Shown: piece by piece, positions 40,320-50,397 of the stretch | How the letters are laid out: every line of letters starts with the position of its first letter | Numbering within the stretch: position 1 is the stretch's first letter | NCBI GenBank assembly: GCA_022709425.1 | Contig: JAKLIW010000001.1 | Location: 143,552 to 207,551, forward strand | Source of the DNA: a bacterium | GTDB lineage: Bacteria; UBP6; UBA1177; JAKLFG01 | DNA: 64,000 nt | Reading direction: 5' to 3' | Made by a program: the position numbers and the translations under genes | Notes under the pieces: model-generated | Told to the model about the DNA's origin: nothing | The model's input: only the letters and a program-made list of their open reading frames with translations | The model's database searches: none

Positions 40320-42242
40320 ATGAGAACGATTTCCAAGATGCTTACTTTCATCGCGGCCGCCGCGTTCCTGACCGCCTGCGGTAACTACGAGGACCAGTAC
40401 CTCGGCAAACTGTACTCAAAAGAGTCCCGTTCGTGGGCCATCAACCAGATCGTCAAAGAAAAGGACAAGATCGAGGACAAGGCCGCCACGGTGAAGAAAC
40501 TCATGACCCTTGACCAGACCCCCGACATCCCGATGGCGCTTAATGCCGTCGGTGCTATCGGCGATCCGGTCGCGGTCCCCCGTATCGGCGAGATCGTTGA
40601 CGAGTGTCTCAAGACGCTCAATGTCCGCAACCTGAAAACGCTCGAAGCGGCCGCCATGGCGCTCGGCGCGATCGGCGACCCCAGCGCCGCGCCGATACTC
40701 GGCAAATACTTCACCATCCAGACCCCCGAGGGACTCGCCGCCGGTCAGCGCGAAAAACCGGAGTCGGTCGCCAAGCGCGCCGCCATCGAGGCGCTCGCCA
40801 AGATGCCCGAGGCGGGCAAGCAGTTCATGCCGCAGATCATGGCAACCTTCGACTCGAAATACGAAGATTTCGGCACGAAGTACACCACCTCCGGCGTTCT
40901 GGGCGAATTCGGCGATCCGTCGGTCGTCAAGACGCTCGTCGCCGCCCTCTTCTACGAGGAACAGGGCTTCAGCCTCTTCCCCGAAGCGCGCAAATCGCTC
41001 ATCCGTCTGGGCAAATACGCCGAGGACGAGCTGATGAAGGCGTACAACAACCAGAACGTCGCGGTCAATGAGATACTCGACAAGTATCGCGAAAAGGCGA
41101 TGAAGCAGTTCTGCCCCGAATATATGGACGCCGACAAGAAGAAAAAGGGCGAGTGCGACAAGCACGACGAATACATGGCGACCCTCGCCGGCATAGATGC
41201 CACCACGAAGGTCAAGACCTCCATCGTGCTTTCCGACATCCGTTCCAAGAAAGCGGTCGACATGCTCCTCAAGGATCTCGACGACCAACTTTCGAAGGAG
41301 CAGAAACAGGCGTTCCTCGCCGAACATCTTTCGACCTCACTGGCCAAATTCGGCGACTTCAAGGCGACCGATACCATCCTCCGCATGGTCAGCAAGAAGT
41401 TCGCCCTCAAGGAAGCGAAGAAAAAGAAAGGCGAACAGGACAACAGCAAAGAGGGCAAGATACAGGCCAAGCTCGCGCTTCGCGGTCAAGAGATATCGAT
41501 CCGCATGAAGGGCGCCGAAGCGCTCGCCATTCTGGGCGATCCCAAAGCGCTCCCCTACCTGCTTGAGGTCATCAAGGCGGCCGACGACAAGGAACAGAAT
41601 GTCGACGGTCAGTGGATCGTGTTCTATGAGCCGAAAGTATGGGCGGCCGACGCTTATACCCGCATGATCAGCGATCCGGCGGCGGCGGCGGAATTCATCG
41701 CTATCGGCGAAAAGATCGTCGCCGAGACCAAAGCCTATGTCAAAAAGGTCGAGGATAAGGCCTACGCCGAACTCGACAAGCAGATGAAGGGCAACAAGGA
41801 TTACGCCACCATGAAGCCCGAAGACAAGGAAAAGAAGATGAAACTGCAGGCGATGCTCGATCCGAACTACGACTCCTCCATCCGCACCTACGGGATGATG
41901 GAGCGGTTCGTGAAGCGCGCCCAAGCGGCCAAGGAATGCGCCGCCGATCTGGGTTGCTATGCCAAGAAGCTCTCCGACAAGGAAGCGCCCATCGCCGAGA
42001 AGTCGATCTACATGATCGGCTTCGCGGGTAAGCTCGGCCAGTATAAGGATCAGGTCAAGGCAACCTTCACCCACAGCGAACCGTATGTCCGCGTGGCGTT
42101 GACACAGGCGCTCCTCAAGACCGAGGACAAGGCCTTCATCCCGATGCTACAGGAAGCGCTCAAAACCGAAGGCGACAAGGTCGAATACTCCGAATCGTCG
42201 AAGGAGTACAAGGCGATCTTCAGTTATCTCTCCTCCCTCTGA
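40320..42242 (+). CDS. HEAT-repeat lipoprotein
   Basis: A 640-residue predicted lipoprotein (signal ending AAAFLTACG) made mostly of HEAT-like helical repeats with the IGDP/GDP..VP.L signature (NAVGAIGDPVAVPRIGEI, LGAIGDPSAAPILGKY, LGEFGDPSVVKTLVAAL, LAILGDPKALPYLLEV). Such solenoids bind proteins or act as envelope scaffolds. Lys/Glu content is high in the second half. A GGAGAGG stands before ATG 40320. It is followed 39 nt later by the B12-radical SAM gene. Confidence 0.87.
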   Translation: MRTISKMLTFIAAAAFLTACGNYEDQYLGKLYSKESRSWAINQIVKEKDKIEDKAATVKKLMTLDQTPDIPMALNAVGAIGDPVAVPRIGEIVDECLKTLNVRNLKTLEAAAMALGAIGDPSAAPILGKYFTIQTPEGLAAGQREKPESVAKRAAIEALAKMPEAGKQFMPQIMATFDSKYEDFGTKYTTSGVLGEFGDPSVVKTLVAALFYEEQGFSLFPEARKSLIRLGKYAEDELMKAYNNQNVAVNEILDKYREKAMKQFCPEYMDADKKKKGECDKHDEYMATLAGIDATTKVKTSIVLSDIRSKKAVDMLLKDLDDQLSKEQKQAFLAEHLSTSLAKFGDFKATDTILRMVSKKFALKEAKKKKGEQDNSKEGKIQAKLALRGQEISIRMKGAEALAILGDPKALPYLLEVIKAADDKEQNVDGQWIVFYEPKVWAADAYTRMISDPAAAAEFIAIGEKIVAETKAYVKKVEDKAYAELDKQMKGNKDYATMKPEDKEKKMKLQAMLDPNYDSSIRTYGMMERFVKRAQAAKECAADLGCYAKKLSDKEAPIAEKSIYMIGFAGKLGQYKDQVKATFTHSEPYVRVALTQALLKTEDKAFIPMLQEALKTEGDKVEYSESSKEYKAIFSYLSSL

Positions 42243-42281
42243 TAGCCCTTCATTGAAACACCCTCCACACCGAGGTTCTCC

Positions 42282-44141
42282 GTGCGGATAGCGCTCGTCG
42301 CCATCAGTAAAAACCGCGTGTCGCGCGATATCGATTACCACATCCTGACTGCGAAGGCCTTTGTCGAAGAGCGGTCGAACGGCCGATTCCGCGCCGACAT
42401 ACTGGAACTCGCAATGACCGACGATCTGGCGACCGGGACGGCGATGCTGGTGAACGGGGATTACGATGTCATCCTGTTCCATCTGGTTCACTGGAACATC
42501 GATCATTTCCGTCGCACCGTCGCTCAACTGGGCGAACCGCGCGCCCTCATCGGCGTGTGGGGACACGATTCGTTCGCCCATCCCGACGACTATCTCAAAG
42601 GACCGGTCCGGTTCGTCATACAGGATGAGCCGGAACTGCCGCTTTTCGAGATCGCATCGCTCGTGGCCGAAGGATCATCCCCGGCGCAGGCATCCGATAT
42701 CATATTGCGCGATGACGCCCAAAAGAGCTATCTCTACAGCGCACGACGGGTGCTCGACCCGCTGGATCTCATTCCCTCGCCTTATCTGGCGGGGCTTATC
42801 GAGGTCGACGAAAACACGTCGGTCTACTGGGAAACATCGCGCGGCTGTCTGTTCCGGTGCGATTTCTGCGTCGAATTCTCGCATCTGTCCAATGTGCGAT
42901 ACCACAGCTTCGGATATCTCGAAAAAGAATTGGCGCTTTTCCGCGACCGCGGCGTACGTCATATCGTCATCGGAGCGCCGCTGTTCAACCTGAGCCATCA
43001 GCATTTCACCAAGATCCTCGCCATGCTCAACGAATATCTGCCGGGGGCGCGTATCGAGATGCAGGTGCGGCCCGATATCCTGACCCGCGAAGAGATCGAT
43101 ATCCTTGCGCAGATGAACGTTCTGCTCCACTTCGGGATACCGACCTTCAAGACCAAGGTGCTGGAACAGATGGCGACCTCTATTAACGTCGAGAAGGCGC
43201 TCCAGAATATCCGCTACATCAACAATTATCCCGACCTCCCCTTCACCATCGACATCATGGCCGGCCTGCCGAAGACCTCTTATCAGGATTTTCTCGATGA
43301 TCTCGAACAGACATTCTACCTCTGGCCGGTCCGCATCGATGTCTACCGCCTCTCGCTCTACCCCGGGACCCGCAGTTACAACCGCATCCGCGAATTCGAA
43401 CTGCGCATCGATCACGAGTATCCGTGGCATATCGTCGAGAGTCCCCAGTTCTCGAAGCGGGACATCGAAAAGATAGACGAGATCGCCGAGGGGGTGGAAA
43501 TGCTCTACGACCGCGGCCGCATGGTCTCGGTCTTCACGATGATGGCCGACAGCCTCGGCCTCAAATGCGCCGAGGTGATCGAACGGTGGAACAAACATCT
43601 GCGCAAGGGCGAATTTGATATAACCGAAGATACCGATTTCGATACCCTCTTCGCCCGCATGACCGCCTTCTTCTCACAGCTGTACGAGAAACAGCAGAAA
43701 AAGAAGATCTGGCCGCTGGCCGAGGACCTGCTTTCTCATAACCGGCTCTATACGATGTCGCTGATGACCGTGGAGGACGATCGCCTGACCTTCCCCTATC
43801 AACTGGATTCCATGAACGACGCATCGATCGTCGGCATGAACCGTTCGGCCTTCGTCAAGCGTTTCACCTACAACATCGAGGATGTCATAGATGCCGGATA
43901 TATCGACCTACGCCGCTTCGCCGCCGAAGAGGACAAAGAGAATCTCTACGGACTCATCTACCGCTTGGAAGGCGGGGCTTTCACCCGCTCGGTGACCGAT
44001 GAGGAGGGGAGATTGTTCCTGTGGCTCGCGGAACACGGCGAAACGACGCTCGGCAAACTCCGTAAGAAATTCCCCGACTACGATGTGATGGATATGGTCG
44101 CCCACTGGTGTAGCGAAGGGGCGCTCTATCTTCTTTCCTAG
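42282..44141 (+). CDS. B12-binding-domain radical SAM protein (DUF4080 type)
   Basis: A 619-residue protein starting with GTG. Residues 1-130 look like a B12-binding Rossmann domain (GTAMLVNGDYDVILFHLVHWN). The radical SAM core starts with TSRGCLFRCDFCVEF (CxxxCxxC) near residue 190 and has IDIMAGLPKTSYQDF; the C-terminal part resembles DUF4080. Members are often methyltransferases or anaerobic C-C bond-forming enzymes; the substrate is unknown. The stop overlaps that of nadB in convergent orientation by 4 nt. Confidence 0.9.
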   Translation: MRIALVAISKNRVSRDIDYHILTAKAFVEERSNGRFRADILELAMTDDLATGTAMLVNGDYDVILFHLVHWNIDHFRRTVAQLGEPRALIGVWGHDSFAHPDDYLKGPVRFVIQDEPELPLFEIASLVAEGSSPAQASDIILRDDAQKSYLYSARRVLDPLDLIPSPYLAGLIEVDENTSVYWETSRGCLFRCDFCVEFSHLSNVRYHSFGYLEKELALFRDRGVRHIVIGAPLFNLSHQHFTKILAMLNEYLPGARIEMQVRPDILTREEIDILAQMNVLLHFGIPTFKTKVLEQMATSINVEKALQNIRYINNYPDLPFTIDIMAGLPKTSYQDFLDDLEQTFYLWPVRIDVYRLSLYPGTRSYNRIREFELRIDHEYPWHIVESPQFSKRDIEKIDEIAEGVEMLYDRGRMVSVFTMMADSLGLKCAEVIERWNKHLRKGEFDITEDTDFDTLFARMTAFFSQLYEKQQKKKIWPLAEDLLSHNRLYTMSLMTVEDDRLTFPYQLDSMNDASIVGMNRSAFVKRFTYNIEDVIDAGYIDLRRFAAEEDKENLYGLIYRLEGGAFTRSVTDEEGRLFLWLAEHGETTLGKLRKKFPDYDVMDMVAHWCSEGALYLLS

Positions 44142-45739
44142 CCGAGCAACTCCTCGGGACTGAGCTCCGTATCGTGCGCATCGGCCAGTTTCTGCGGATG
44201 ATCGGTATTGTAGTGGAGTCCCCGCGATTCCTTTCGCTTCATGGCGCTGCGGACGATGATCTCGGCCACGAGCGTGATGTTGCGCAACTCCAGCAGGTCG
44301 CGCGTCACCTTGAAGTTCCAATAGTATTCGGTTATCTCCTGCTTGATGAGCGATATCCGCTTCAATGCCCGCTCCAGCCGCCGGTCGCTGCGGACGATGC
44401 CGACATAGTTCCACATACAGTGGCGTATCTCATCCCAGTTCTGCTTGACCACGACATTCTCTTCACTGTCGCTGACACCCTCCTCGTTCCAGAGCGGGAG
44501 CGGTCCGACCGCATCCTTGGGCGCGGCCTGCCAGCGGACGATCTCTTCGGCGGCGTAGCGCGCCATCACCGCCGCCTCGAGCAGACTGTTGGAGGCGAGC
44601 CGGTTGGCGCCGTGCAGGCCGGTGTGGGCCACTTCGCCCGCGACGAAAAGCCCCGGTACGCAGGTCGTCCCCTCGGGAGAACACTGGAGTCCGCCGCACA
44701 TGTAGTGGGCCGCCGGGACCACCGGTATGGGGTCGCGGCGCATGTCAATGCCGGCGTCGAAGCACTTCTTGAACAGATTCGGGAAGCGGTTCACGATGAA
44801 ATCAGGATCGAGCATCGTCATGTCAAGCAAGACGAAGTCATCGCCCCGTTTTTTGAGTTCGTGGTCTATGGCCCGAGCCGTCACATCGCGCGGCGCCAGA
44901 GATTTCATCGGATGGTATTTCTCCATGAAGGTGCGGCCGTCGCGGGTCCGCAGTATCCCGCCTTCGCCGCGCAGCGCCTCAGACAACAGCATCGAACGGA
45001 CCTTTTCATGATAGAGTATTGTCGGATGGAACTGCACCATCTCCATGTTGACCGCCGGCACCCCGGCGCGGAAACCGATGGCCACGCCGTCGCCGGTGGC
45101 CACATCGGGATTCGAGGTATAAAGATAAACCTTGCCGCAGCCGCCGGTCGCGAGGAGCACCGCCCCCGCCTCGACCGTGATGACCGCCCCTTCCTGCGTC
45201 AGCACATAGGCGCCCACGGCGCGGTTCTCCGCCGCCAGCGTGAATTTGCGCGTCGTGATGAGATCTATCGCGGTGTGATGCTGCCAGATGGTGATGCGGC
45301 GGTCTTTGACGACCCGTTCCTTGAGCACCGATATCAGTTCATTCCCCGTGATGTCGCCCGCATGGACCACGCGCCGCTCGGTGTGGCCACCCTCCCAGCC
45401 GAGATCAAGGTTGCCGTCGTCGCGCGTCGAGAAATGGACCCCGAGTCCGCGCAGGCTCTCGATGGTCTCGGGACCGCGTTTGACGAAGAAATCGACCGCG
45501 TCGCGCCGGTTGAGTCCGGCGCCCGCCGTGATGGTGTCTTCGATATGTTTCTGAAAACTGTCCTGATGGAGATCGATGACGGTCGCGATGCCGCCCTGCG
45601 CGACATGGCTGTTAGAAATGTCGATCTCTTCCTTGGTGACGATAAGCACCTTAAGACCGCGTTCGGCCAGCACCAGCGACGCGAACAGGCCCGACAGACC
45701 ACTGCCGATGACCAGCACATCGGTCCGTTTGAACTGCAT
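44138..45739 (-). CDS. nadB: L-aspartate oxidase
   Basis: A 533-residue flavoprotein of the NadB/SdhA family that converts aspartate to iminoaspartate for NAD synthesis. FAD-binding GSGLSGLFASLVLAERG is at the start, with HVAQGGIATV, GDGVAIGFRAGVPAVNMEMVQFHP, HYMCGGLQC and GEVAHTGLHGANRLASNSLLEA further on. Fumarate may be the electron acceptor in anaerobes. nadA and nadC are not in the window. Its ATG follows the PilZ gene stop directly. Confidence 0.96.
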   Translation of the reverse strand: MQFKRTDVLVIGSGLSGLFASLVLAERGLKVLIVTKEEIDISNSHVAQGGIATVIDLHQDSFQKHIEDTITAGAGLNRRDAVDFFVKRGPETIESLRGLGVHFSTRDDGNLDLGWEGGHTERRVVHAGDITGNELISVLKERVVKDRRITIWQHHTAIDLITTRKFTLAAENRAVGAYVLTQEGAVITVEAGAVLLATGGCGKVYLYTSNPDVATGDGVAIGFRAGVPAVNMEMVQFHPTILYHEKVRSMLLSEALRGEGGILRTRDGRTFMEKYHPMKSLAPRDVTARAIDHELKKRGDDFVLLDMTMLDPDFIVNRFPNLFKKCFDAGIDMRRDPIPVVPAAHYMCGGLQCSPEGTTCVPGLFVAGEVAHTGLHGANRLASNSLLEAAVMARYAAEEIVRWQAAPKDAVGPLPLWNEEGVSDSEENVVVKQNWDEIRHCMWNYVGIVRSDRRLERALKRISLIKQEITEYYWNFKVTRDLLELRNITLVAEIIVRSAMKRKESRGLHYNTDHPQKLADAHDTELSPEELLG

Positions 45740-46171
45740 TTAATCGACCAGATACCAGTATTCGGAAATGAGATTATTTATCGCCTTCTCGATCTCGGCC
45801 TTGTCCTGTTTCTGGATGTCGATGAACTTGACGCTGACGCCCCAGAACTGCCCCTCTTCGCGACGGTTGACCACCTCGGCGGTGCACCGCACCACGCGGG
45901 TGCCGCCCGGCACCTGAAACTCGACCTGTATGCGGGTTCCCATCTCATACGGGGCGGGAGCGAGGATATACATACCGTTCATGCTGAGATTGGCGGTCTG
46001 CTGGAAATAGTTCGCCTCGCCGTCGATGTTGCGTATCCACATCTTGACGGGGATGCGGTCCTTCGTGCGGCGGTCGTTGCCGCGCCGTTCCTTGCGGCGG
46101 TCGTCCTTCGGGAAATGTGCCTGATCGCCGTCGCGGCGATCTTTGCTCGCCCGTCTTCCTGTCATCGGCAT
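45740..46171 (-). CDS. PilZ-domain protein
   Basis: A 143-residue protein with a basic N-terminal tail (DDRRKERRGNDRRTKDR) followed by a PilZ fold (RIPVKMWIRN, TANLSMNGMYIL, GTRIQVEFQVPGG, WGVSVKFI). The canonical RxxxR comes from the RRTKDR run and the (D/N)xSxxG motif is NLSMNG, so c-di-GMP binding is plausible. GGGAGG precedes ATG 46171. It is coupled to nadB without a gap, which does not by itself indicate a functional link. Confidence 0.88.
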   Translation of the reverse strand: MPMTGRRASKDRRDGDQAHFPKDDRRKERRGNDRRTKDRIPVKMWIRNIDGEANYFQQTANLSMNGMYILAPAPYEMGTRIQVEFQVPGGTRVVRCTAEVVNRREEGQFWGVSVKFIDIQKQDKAEIEKAINNLISEYWYLVD

Positions 46172-46205
46172 GATATTCCTCCCTTGGAGTGCTTACATCG
46201 CCTCC

Positions 46206-46233
46206 ACTATACCGAGGCACCGTTCTTTGTCCA
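46206..46233 (-). promoter_or_regulatory. Promoter of the PilZ-nadB operon
   Basis: On the minus strand TGGACA (46233-46228), 16 nt, TATAGT (46211-46206), just upstream of ATG 46171. Confidence 0.6.
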
Positions 46234-46237
46234 TTTT

Positions 46238-46867
46238 TTACCCCGCCGCGAAGAAGGGGTTATTCTTCTTTTCGTAGCCGATGCTCGTCGCGTTCATGTG
46301 CCCCGGCAGGACCCGTGTATCGTCGGGCAGGACCATGAGCTTTTCGCGGATGCTTTTGATGATAAGCGCTTCATCGCCCCCCGGCAGGTCGCACCGGCCG
46401 ATACTCTCGCGGAACAGGGTGTCGCCCGAAAAAAGCACGCCGCCGGCGAGGAAACAGACGCCGCCCGGGGTATGGCCCGGCGTGTGGATGACCGTCAGCT
46501 CGCTGCCGTCGGGAAGCGGGATCCGGTCGCCATCGTCCAACAGGCGCTCCGGCTCACGGGTGTAGGCGACGCCCCGGCCGAAGTGACCCGACAGGTTGAG
46601 CAAAGGATCGGAAAGGAAGTCGCGTTCCAATCGGTGTATCATCACCGCCGCCGCCGGGAAACGCTCTTTGAGCGGGATGAGCGCCGCGATGTGATCGTAG
46701 TGGCCGTGGGTGAAGAGCATCGCCGCGACGGTGCGCTTCCCGATGAGTTTCAAAAGCGCGTCATGGTCGCCGCCCGGATCGATGAGCACGACGCTTTCAG
46801 GGAATTCAAGGATATGGCAGTTGGCCATCACCGGGCCGACCGGCACTATGCGTATGGGAAAGGTCAT
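46238..46867 (-). CDS. Metallo-beta-lactamase-fold hydrolase (glyoxalase II-like)
   Basis: A 209-residue MBL protein with the HxHxDH motif as FTHGHYDHIAAL, TPGHTPGG, LFSGDTLFRESIGRCDLPGG and VLPGHMNATSIGYEK, the short glyoxalase II/YcbL-like form. It binds two metal ions and hydrolyses thioesters or similar compounds. GGAGG lies 5 nt before ATG 46867, with a TTGCAA-16-TATGAT promoter. Substrate is unknown. Confidence 0.93.
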   Translation of the reverse strand: MTFPIRIVPVGPVMANCHILEFPESVVLIDPGGDHDALLKLIGKRTVAAMLFTHGHYDHIAALIPLKERFPAAAVMIHRLERDFLSDPLLNLSGHFGRGVAYTREPERLLDDGDRIPLPDGSELTVIHTPGHTPGGVCFLAGGVLFSGDTLFRESIGRCDLPGGDEALIIKSIREKLMVLPDDTRVLPGHMNATSIGYEKKNNPFFAAG

Positions 46868-46892
46868 CATCGCCTCCACGCAGGTTCCCCGC

Positions 46893-46920
46893 ATCATAAA
46901 GGTACGGCGACGCTTTGCAA
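46893..46920 (-). promoter_or_regulatory. Promoter of the MBL-hydrolase gene
   Basis: On the minus strand TTGCAA (46920-46915), 16 nt, TATGAT (46898-46893), about 25 nt before ATG 46867. Confidence 0.55.
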
Positions 46921-47051
46921 CATTTATTCCATTCCATATCTGTCTCTATTTTCAATTCCATAAGAGAACTTTTCTTTCTCGCGGATTCTTGACTTTGTCG
47001 GTTCTTTTGAGAAGATGTCGTGTCTGATCTGTAAAATAAGGGAGGGATTTC

Positions 47052-48500
47052 ATGTCGCATCATCAAATGTATCGCCTGTTTTTATTAGTTTCTTTTCTTT
47101 TTGTTTCATGCTCAGAAAATACCGTCGAAGGAAAAGATGATTACCAGTCACCTGACAACGATATCGCGAGCGATGCGGCCGAATCCGATGCCGACAGCAT
47201 CCTCCTCGACGACAGCGATGCCGCGGTTGGGCACCCCCCTCGCTGGACCATCACGGAAGAAGATATTCCGTGGGTGAAAGACGGTGTTTTGCAATATTAT
47301 CAATGGGGCACTGCTCATGCCGACAATGTCAGCCGCGTAGAATACCAAAATAAAAAGATATACCTCGCCGGCAGTATAGGGGGAAAACTCGATCACTCGG
47401 TGACCTCCGATTCATATTTAAAGATCATCACCGATGATAAGAAAATGAAAACCTATACGTGGGGGACCGACAAATCGGATATCGTCAGCACCTTTACGAT
47501 GGGCGCCGACGGCAAGCTCTACATCGCCGGATTGACCGACGGCGACATGGGGAAGATATGGGGAAAAACAGGATATGCGAACAACGACTGCGTTGTTACC
47601 ATTCTGGACACAACCAACGATTCCTTCTCATTCATTCAGTGGGGCAATGATAATTTCTGCATACCGCGGGCGCTTTATCTTGAGGATGACGGAACACTGG
47701 TCGTTATCGGCGTCACCAACGCGGCGTTCCCCGGCCAGACGCTTCACGGCAAAACCGACATCTTTATCTCGCGGATCAAAGGAAAAGATATCACCACCAC
47801 ACAGTTCGGACAACAACCGGGGAATGTGACCAACCCTTGTGGAAAGATCATTAAAACCGACTCTCAGGTTTTCATCTATGGGGACACCAATTCCGCCCTG
47901 CCGGGTCAAACGTTCAAGGGCGGGCAGATCGACGGATTCATCATAGCAATCGACCGGAAAGCTTACGCGCCGGTAAAATACCACCAGATCGGCACCGATG
48001 GTGATGACGGACTCAGCGGCATAGCACTGGCCCCGGACAACAAGATCCATTTCATCGGCTCAACAAGCGGTTCCTTTTCGGGGTTCGCCAACAAAGGAGA
48101 AATGGATTTCTTTTACGGTCATTTAGAGAATGATACCGTCGTCATAGACAATATGGCGGGAACCGCCGGAGACGACCTTGCGGACAGTCTCTACTATCAC
48201 GATGATTACATATTCCACTCCGGTTCGACCGGAGGCAATTGCGACGGTGAAGGCGGTGTTCTTCCGAGCGACGACATAGTATTCGTTTCTCTTTCGGCCG
48301 ATTATAAGATCAAGAAGTGTTTTCACTGGGGATCGTTTCGCTTAGACAGTGGCGGCGGACTGGCGGTCACTCCGGAGGGACGAATATATCTGGGCGTCAG
48401 AACTTACGGTGTTTTGGGCTCCCAGTTCTTTGGCGATGAGGCCTCCGATTCGTGGGATGCCGCGCTTTTGACGACCACTCTTTCCGACCTTGGCCTCTGA
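47052..48500 (+). CDS. Beta-propeller-like lipoprotein
   Basis: A 482-residue predicted lipoprotein (signal ending SFLFVSC), an acidic stalk, then about six repeats of a strand pattern like QWGT...D.V..I......IY.AG.T.G. and D.FI..I (SBBP-type propeller blades: GKLYIAGLTDGDMG, TLVVIGVTNAAFPGQ, QVFIYGDTNSALPGQ, KIHFIGSTSGSFSG). No catalytic motif. It is monocistronic with a weak promoter near 46989 (TTGACT) and AGGGAGG before ATG 47052. Confidence 0.85.
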   Translation: MSHHQMYRLFLLVSFLFVSCSENTVEGKDDYQSPDNDIASDAAESDADSILLDDSDAAVGHPPRWTITEEDIPWVKDGVLQYYQWGTAHADNVSRVEYQNKKIYLAGSIGGKLDHSVTSDSYLKIITDDKKMKTYTWGTDKSDIVSTFTMGADGKLYIAGLTDGDMGKIWGKTGYANNDCVVTILDTTNDSFSFIQWGNDNFCIPRALYLEDDGTLVVIGVTNAAFPGQTLHGKTDIFISRIKGKDITTTQFGQQPGNVTNPCGKIIKTDSQVFIYGDTNSALPGQTFKGGQIDGFIIAIDRKAYAPVKYHQIGTDGDDGLSGIALAPDNKIHFIGSTSGSFSGFANKGEMDFFYGHLENDTVVIDNMAGTAGDDLADSLYYHDDYIFHSGSTGGNCDGEGGVLPSDDIVFVSLSADYKIKKCFHWGSFRLDSGGGLAVTPEGRIYLGVRTYGVLGSQFFGDEASDSWDAALLTTTLSDLGL

Positions 48501-48603
48501 TCTCGTTTCTTTCTCCCTAAATTGCGATTAGCGGCAGAAAGACTCCCTTTCTTGCTTTTTGGCCGCTTTCCCTGATAATGGGGCGCTATTTTAACGGTAG
48601 ACC

Positions 48604-50397
48604 ATGCGCCGAACCGTTCTCTTCATACTTATCGCCGCCATCCTTGCGGCGCTCATCGCAGGCTACCTCTTTTTCAAGACGGTCTACCTCCCGCGCAAGG
48701 TCGCCGCGCTCATCGACGCACGGTTGACCAGCGCCCCGGTCAAGGTGCTGTACGAGGTCGATTCGGTGGGCATCCTCCCCCCGTCCGTATCGTTTTCCTT
48801 CATATCGGTGGCGCCCCCCGACCGCGGTCCGGCCGCGTCGCTCAACGGATGCACCGTTTCGCGGCTCATCGGATTCCTCACCGAGAAGAACGGAGAACTA
48901 GCCATCGCCTGCGACACGGCGCACCTCTATCCCCCAGAGATGAAGGAACTCGCATTACTCCTCATAAAACCGGACGGCGCGACCGGAGAACCGAAAAAAG
49001 AGAAAAAGGAGCGAACGTTCGCCTTCTCTTTTTCGGCGGCCCACACCGAAGTGGCGGTCGATGACCGCGCCATCGCCTTCGCGCTCGAGGGCCGCTACGA
49101 GGCGCGGACCGTGGCGCTGACACTCAAACCGGCGGGCGACGGGAACGGCTCGTTCGTAACCATATCCGGATCGCTCGGCGACCGACGGCTGACCGCCTTT
49201 TTCAACCAATTTCCCATCGATCCCTATACCCGGCCGTGGCTCCCCGAAAAGGATCAGTACGCCCGCGGCCGGCTCGACGGTTCCATCGACCTGCTTGAGG
49301 AGAACGGAACGGCGCTTCTGCGGACCGACCTGTCGCTCTCGAACATCGAGGTGGCCCACCCCTTCGTCGACACCGAGCCCTTCGCCCTCCCCTTCCTGCG
49401 GATACACGGCGAAGCGACCGCCGACATCGCGAAACAGAGCGCCTTTTTCAACGACATCACCCTTTCCATCGGCGGGATCGAGGCTCATGCGCGCGGCACC
49501 TTCGTCGAGCGCCGTTTCGACATCGCGGCCGATATCACCAAGGCGTCGATCAACCTGTTGGCCACCACCGTCAAGAACCGGCTGTTCGACGATTTCCTCA
49601 TGGAGGGAAGCATCAGCGCATCGCTGACGGCCGCGGGAGAGATACTGCCGGGCGATATCGTGCTGGACGCCATCGGCATCGGCGGCTCGCTCGACGGCCT
49701 CGTACAGCGCTCCGACCGGCTCGACCACTACCGCTCCGGGTTTGACTATTTCTTTACCGACAACAGCGGCGCCACCTTCCGGGTCGAGGTGAAGAACCGC
49801 GGCATCACCTACACCCCCATCGCCCTCATCCCCGAATACATCTACCGCGCCGTGGTGCTGTCGGAAGACGCCGGCTTCTTCCTGCATCACGGCATCGACT
49901 TCGCCGAAATGGACGCCGCGTTCAAGGACAACCTGAAACGGCGGGAACTGCGCGGCGGCTCCACCATCACCCAGCAGTTGGTCAAGAACCTCTTCCTCAC
50001 CCGCAATAAAACGATACTGCGCAAGTTCCGCGAACTGCTCCTCGCGGTCGAGATAGACGCGACGCTTCCCAAAGAACGGATCCTCGAGATATACCTCAAC
50101 ATCATCGAATGGGGTCCCGGCATCTTCGGCATCGGACAGGCGGCGCAATACTACTTCGGCAAACTACCCGAAGAGCTCCTGCCGCACGAGGCGGCATGGC
50201 TCGCCTCCATCATCCCCAATCCGAAGAACTTCCAGTACGAATACACACGGGGCTCGGTATCCGACGCACGGATGGCTCGCCTCCAGCGACTCATGGACAA
50301 ACTCTTCGAGAACGGCTACATCTCGGGCGACCTCTACATCGCCTGCTACACCGCGCCGCTCATCTTCCGCAGCGAGACCGCGGAGACGCTACCATGA
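48604..50397 (+). CDS. Glycosyltransferase family 51 peptidoglycan transglycosylase with AsmA-like N-terminal region
   Basis: A 597-residue inner-membrane protein: TM at about 5-25, a long periplasmic region (about 30-390) of repeated-strand type similar to AsmA/DUF3971 proteins, and a C-terminal GT51 domain with VLSEDAGFFLHHGID (catalytic Glu and surrounding), RGGSTITQQLVKNLFL and EIYLNIIEWGPGIFGIGQAAQYYFGK. It polymerises lipid II glycan strands. No transpeptidase domain is present, so it is monofunctional. The fusion with a long N-terminal extension is unusual. comF overlaps by 4 nt. Confidence 0.9.
   Translation: MRRTVLFILIAAILAALIAGYLFFKTVYLPRKVAALIDARLTSAPVKVLYEVDSVGILPPSVSFSFISVAPPDRGPAASLNGCTVSRLIGFLTEKNGELAIACDTAHLYPPEMKELALLLIKPDGATGEPKKEKKERTFAFSFSAAHTEVAVDDRAIAFALEGRYEARTVALTLKPAGDGNGSFVTISGSLGDRRLTAFFNQFPIDPYTRPWLPEKDQYARGRLDGSIDLLEENGTALLRTDLSLSNIEVAHPFVDTEPFALPFLRIHGEATADIAKQSAFFNDITLSIGGIEAHARGTFVERRFDIAADITKASINLLATTVKNRLFDDFLMEGSISASLTAAGEILPGDIVLDAIGIGGSLDGLVQRSDRLDHYRSGFDYFFTDNSGATFRVEVKNRGITYTPIALIPEYIYRAVVLSEDAGFFLHHGIDFAEMDAAFKDNLKRRELRGGSTITQQLVKNLFLTRNKTILRKFRELLLAVEIDATLPKERILEIYLNIIEWGPGIFGIGQAAQYYFGKLPEELLPHEAAWLASIIPNPKNFQYEYTRGSVSDARMARLQRLMDKLFENGYISGDLYIACYTAPLIFRSETAETLP

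Noticed and set aside
44174..46963. 929-residue plus-strand ORF opposite nadB, PilZ and MBL genes
   Set aside because: It is antisense to three clear genes; its protein is His/Arg-rich shadow sequence without any motif, a common effect of GC-rich coding DNA.
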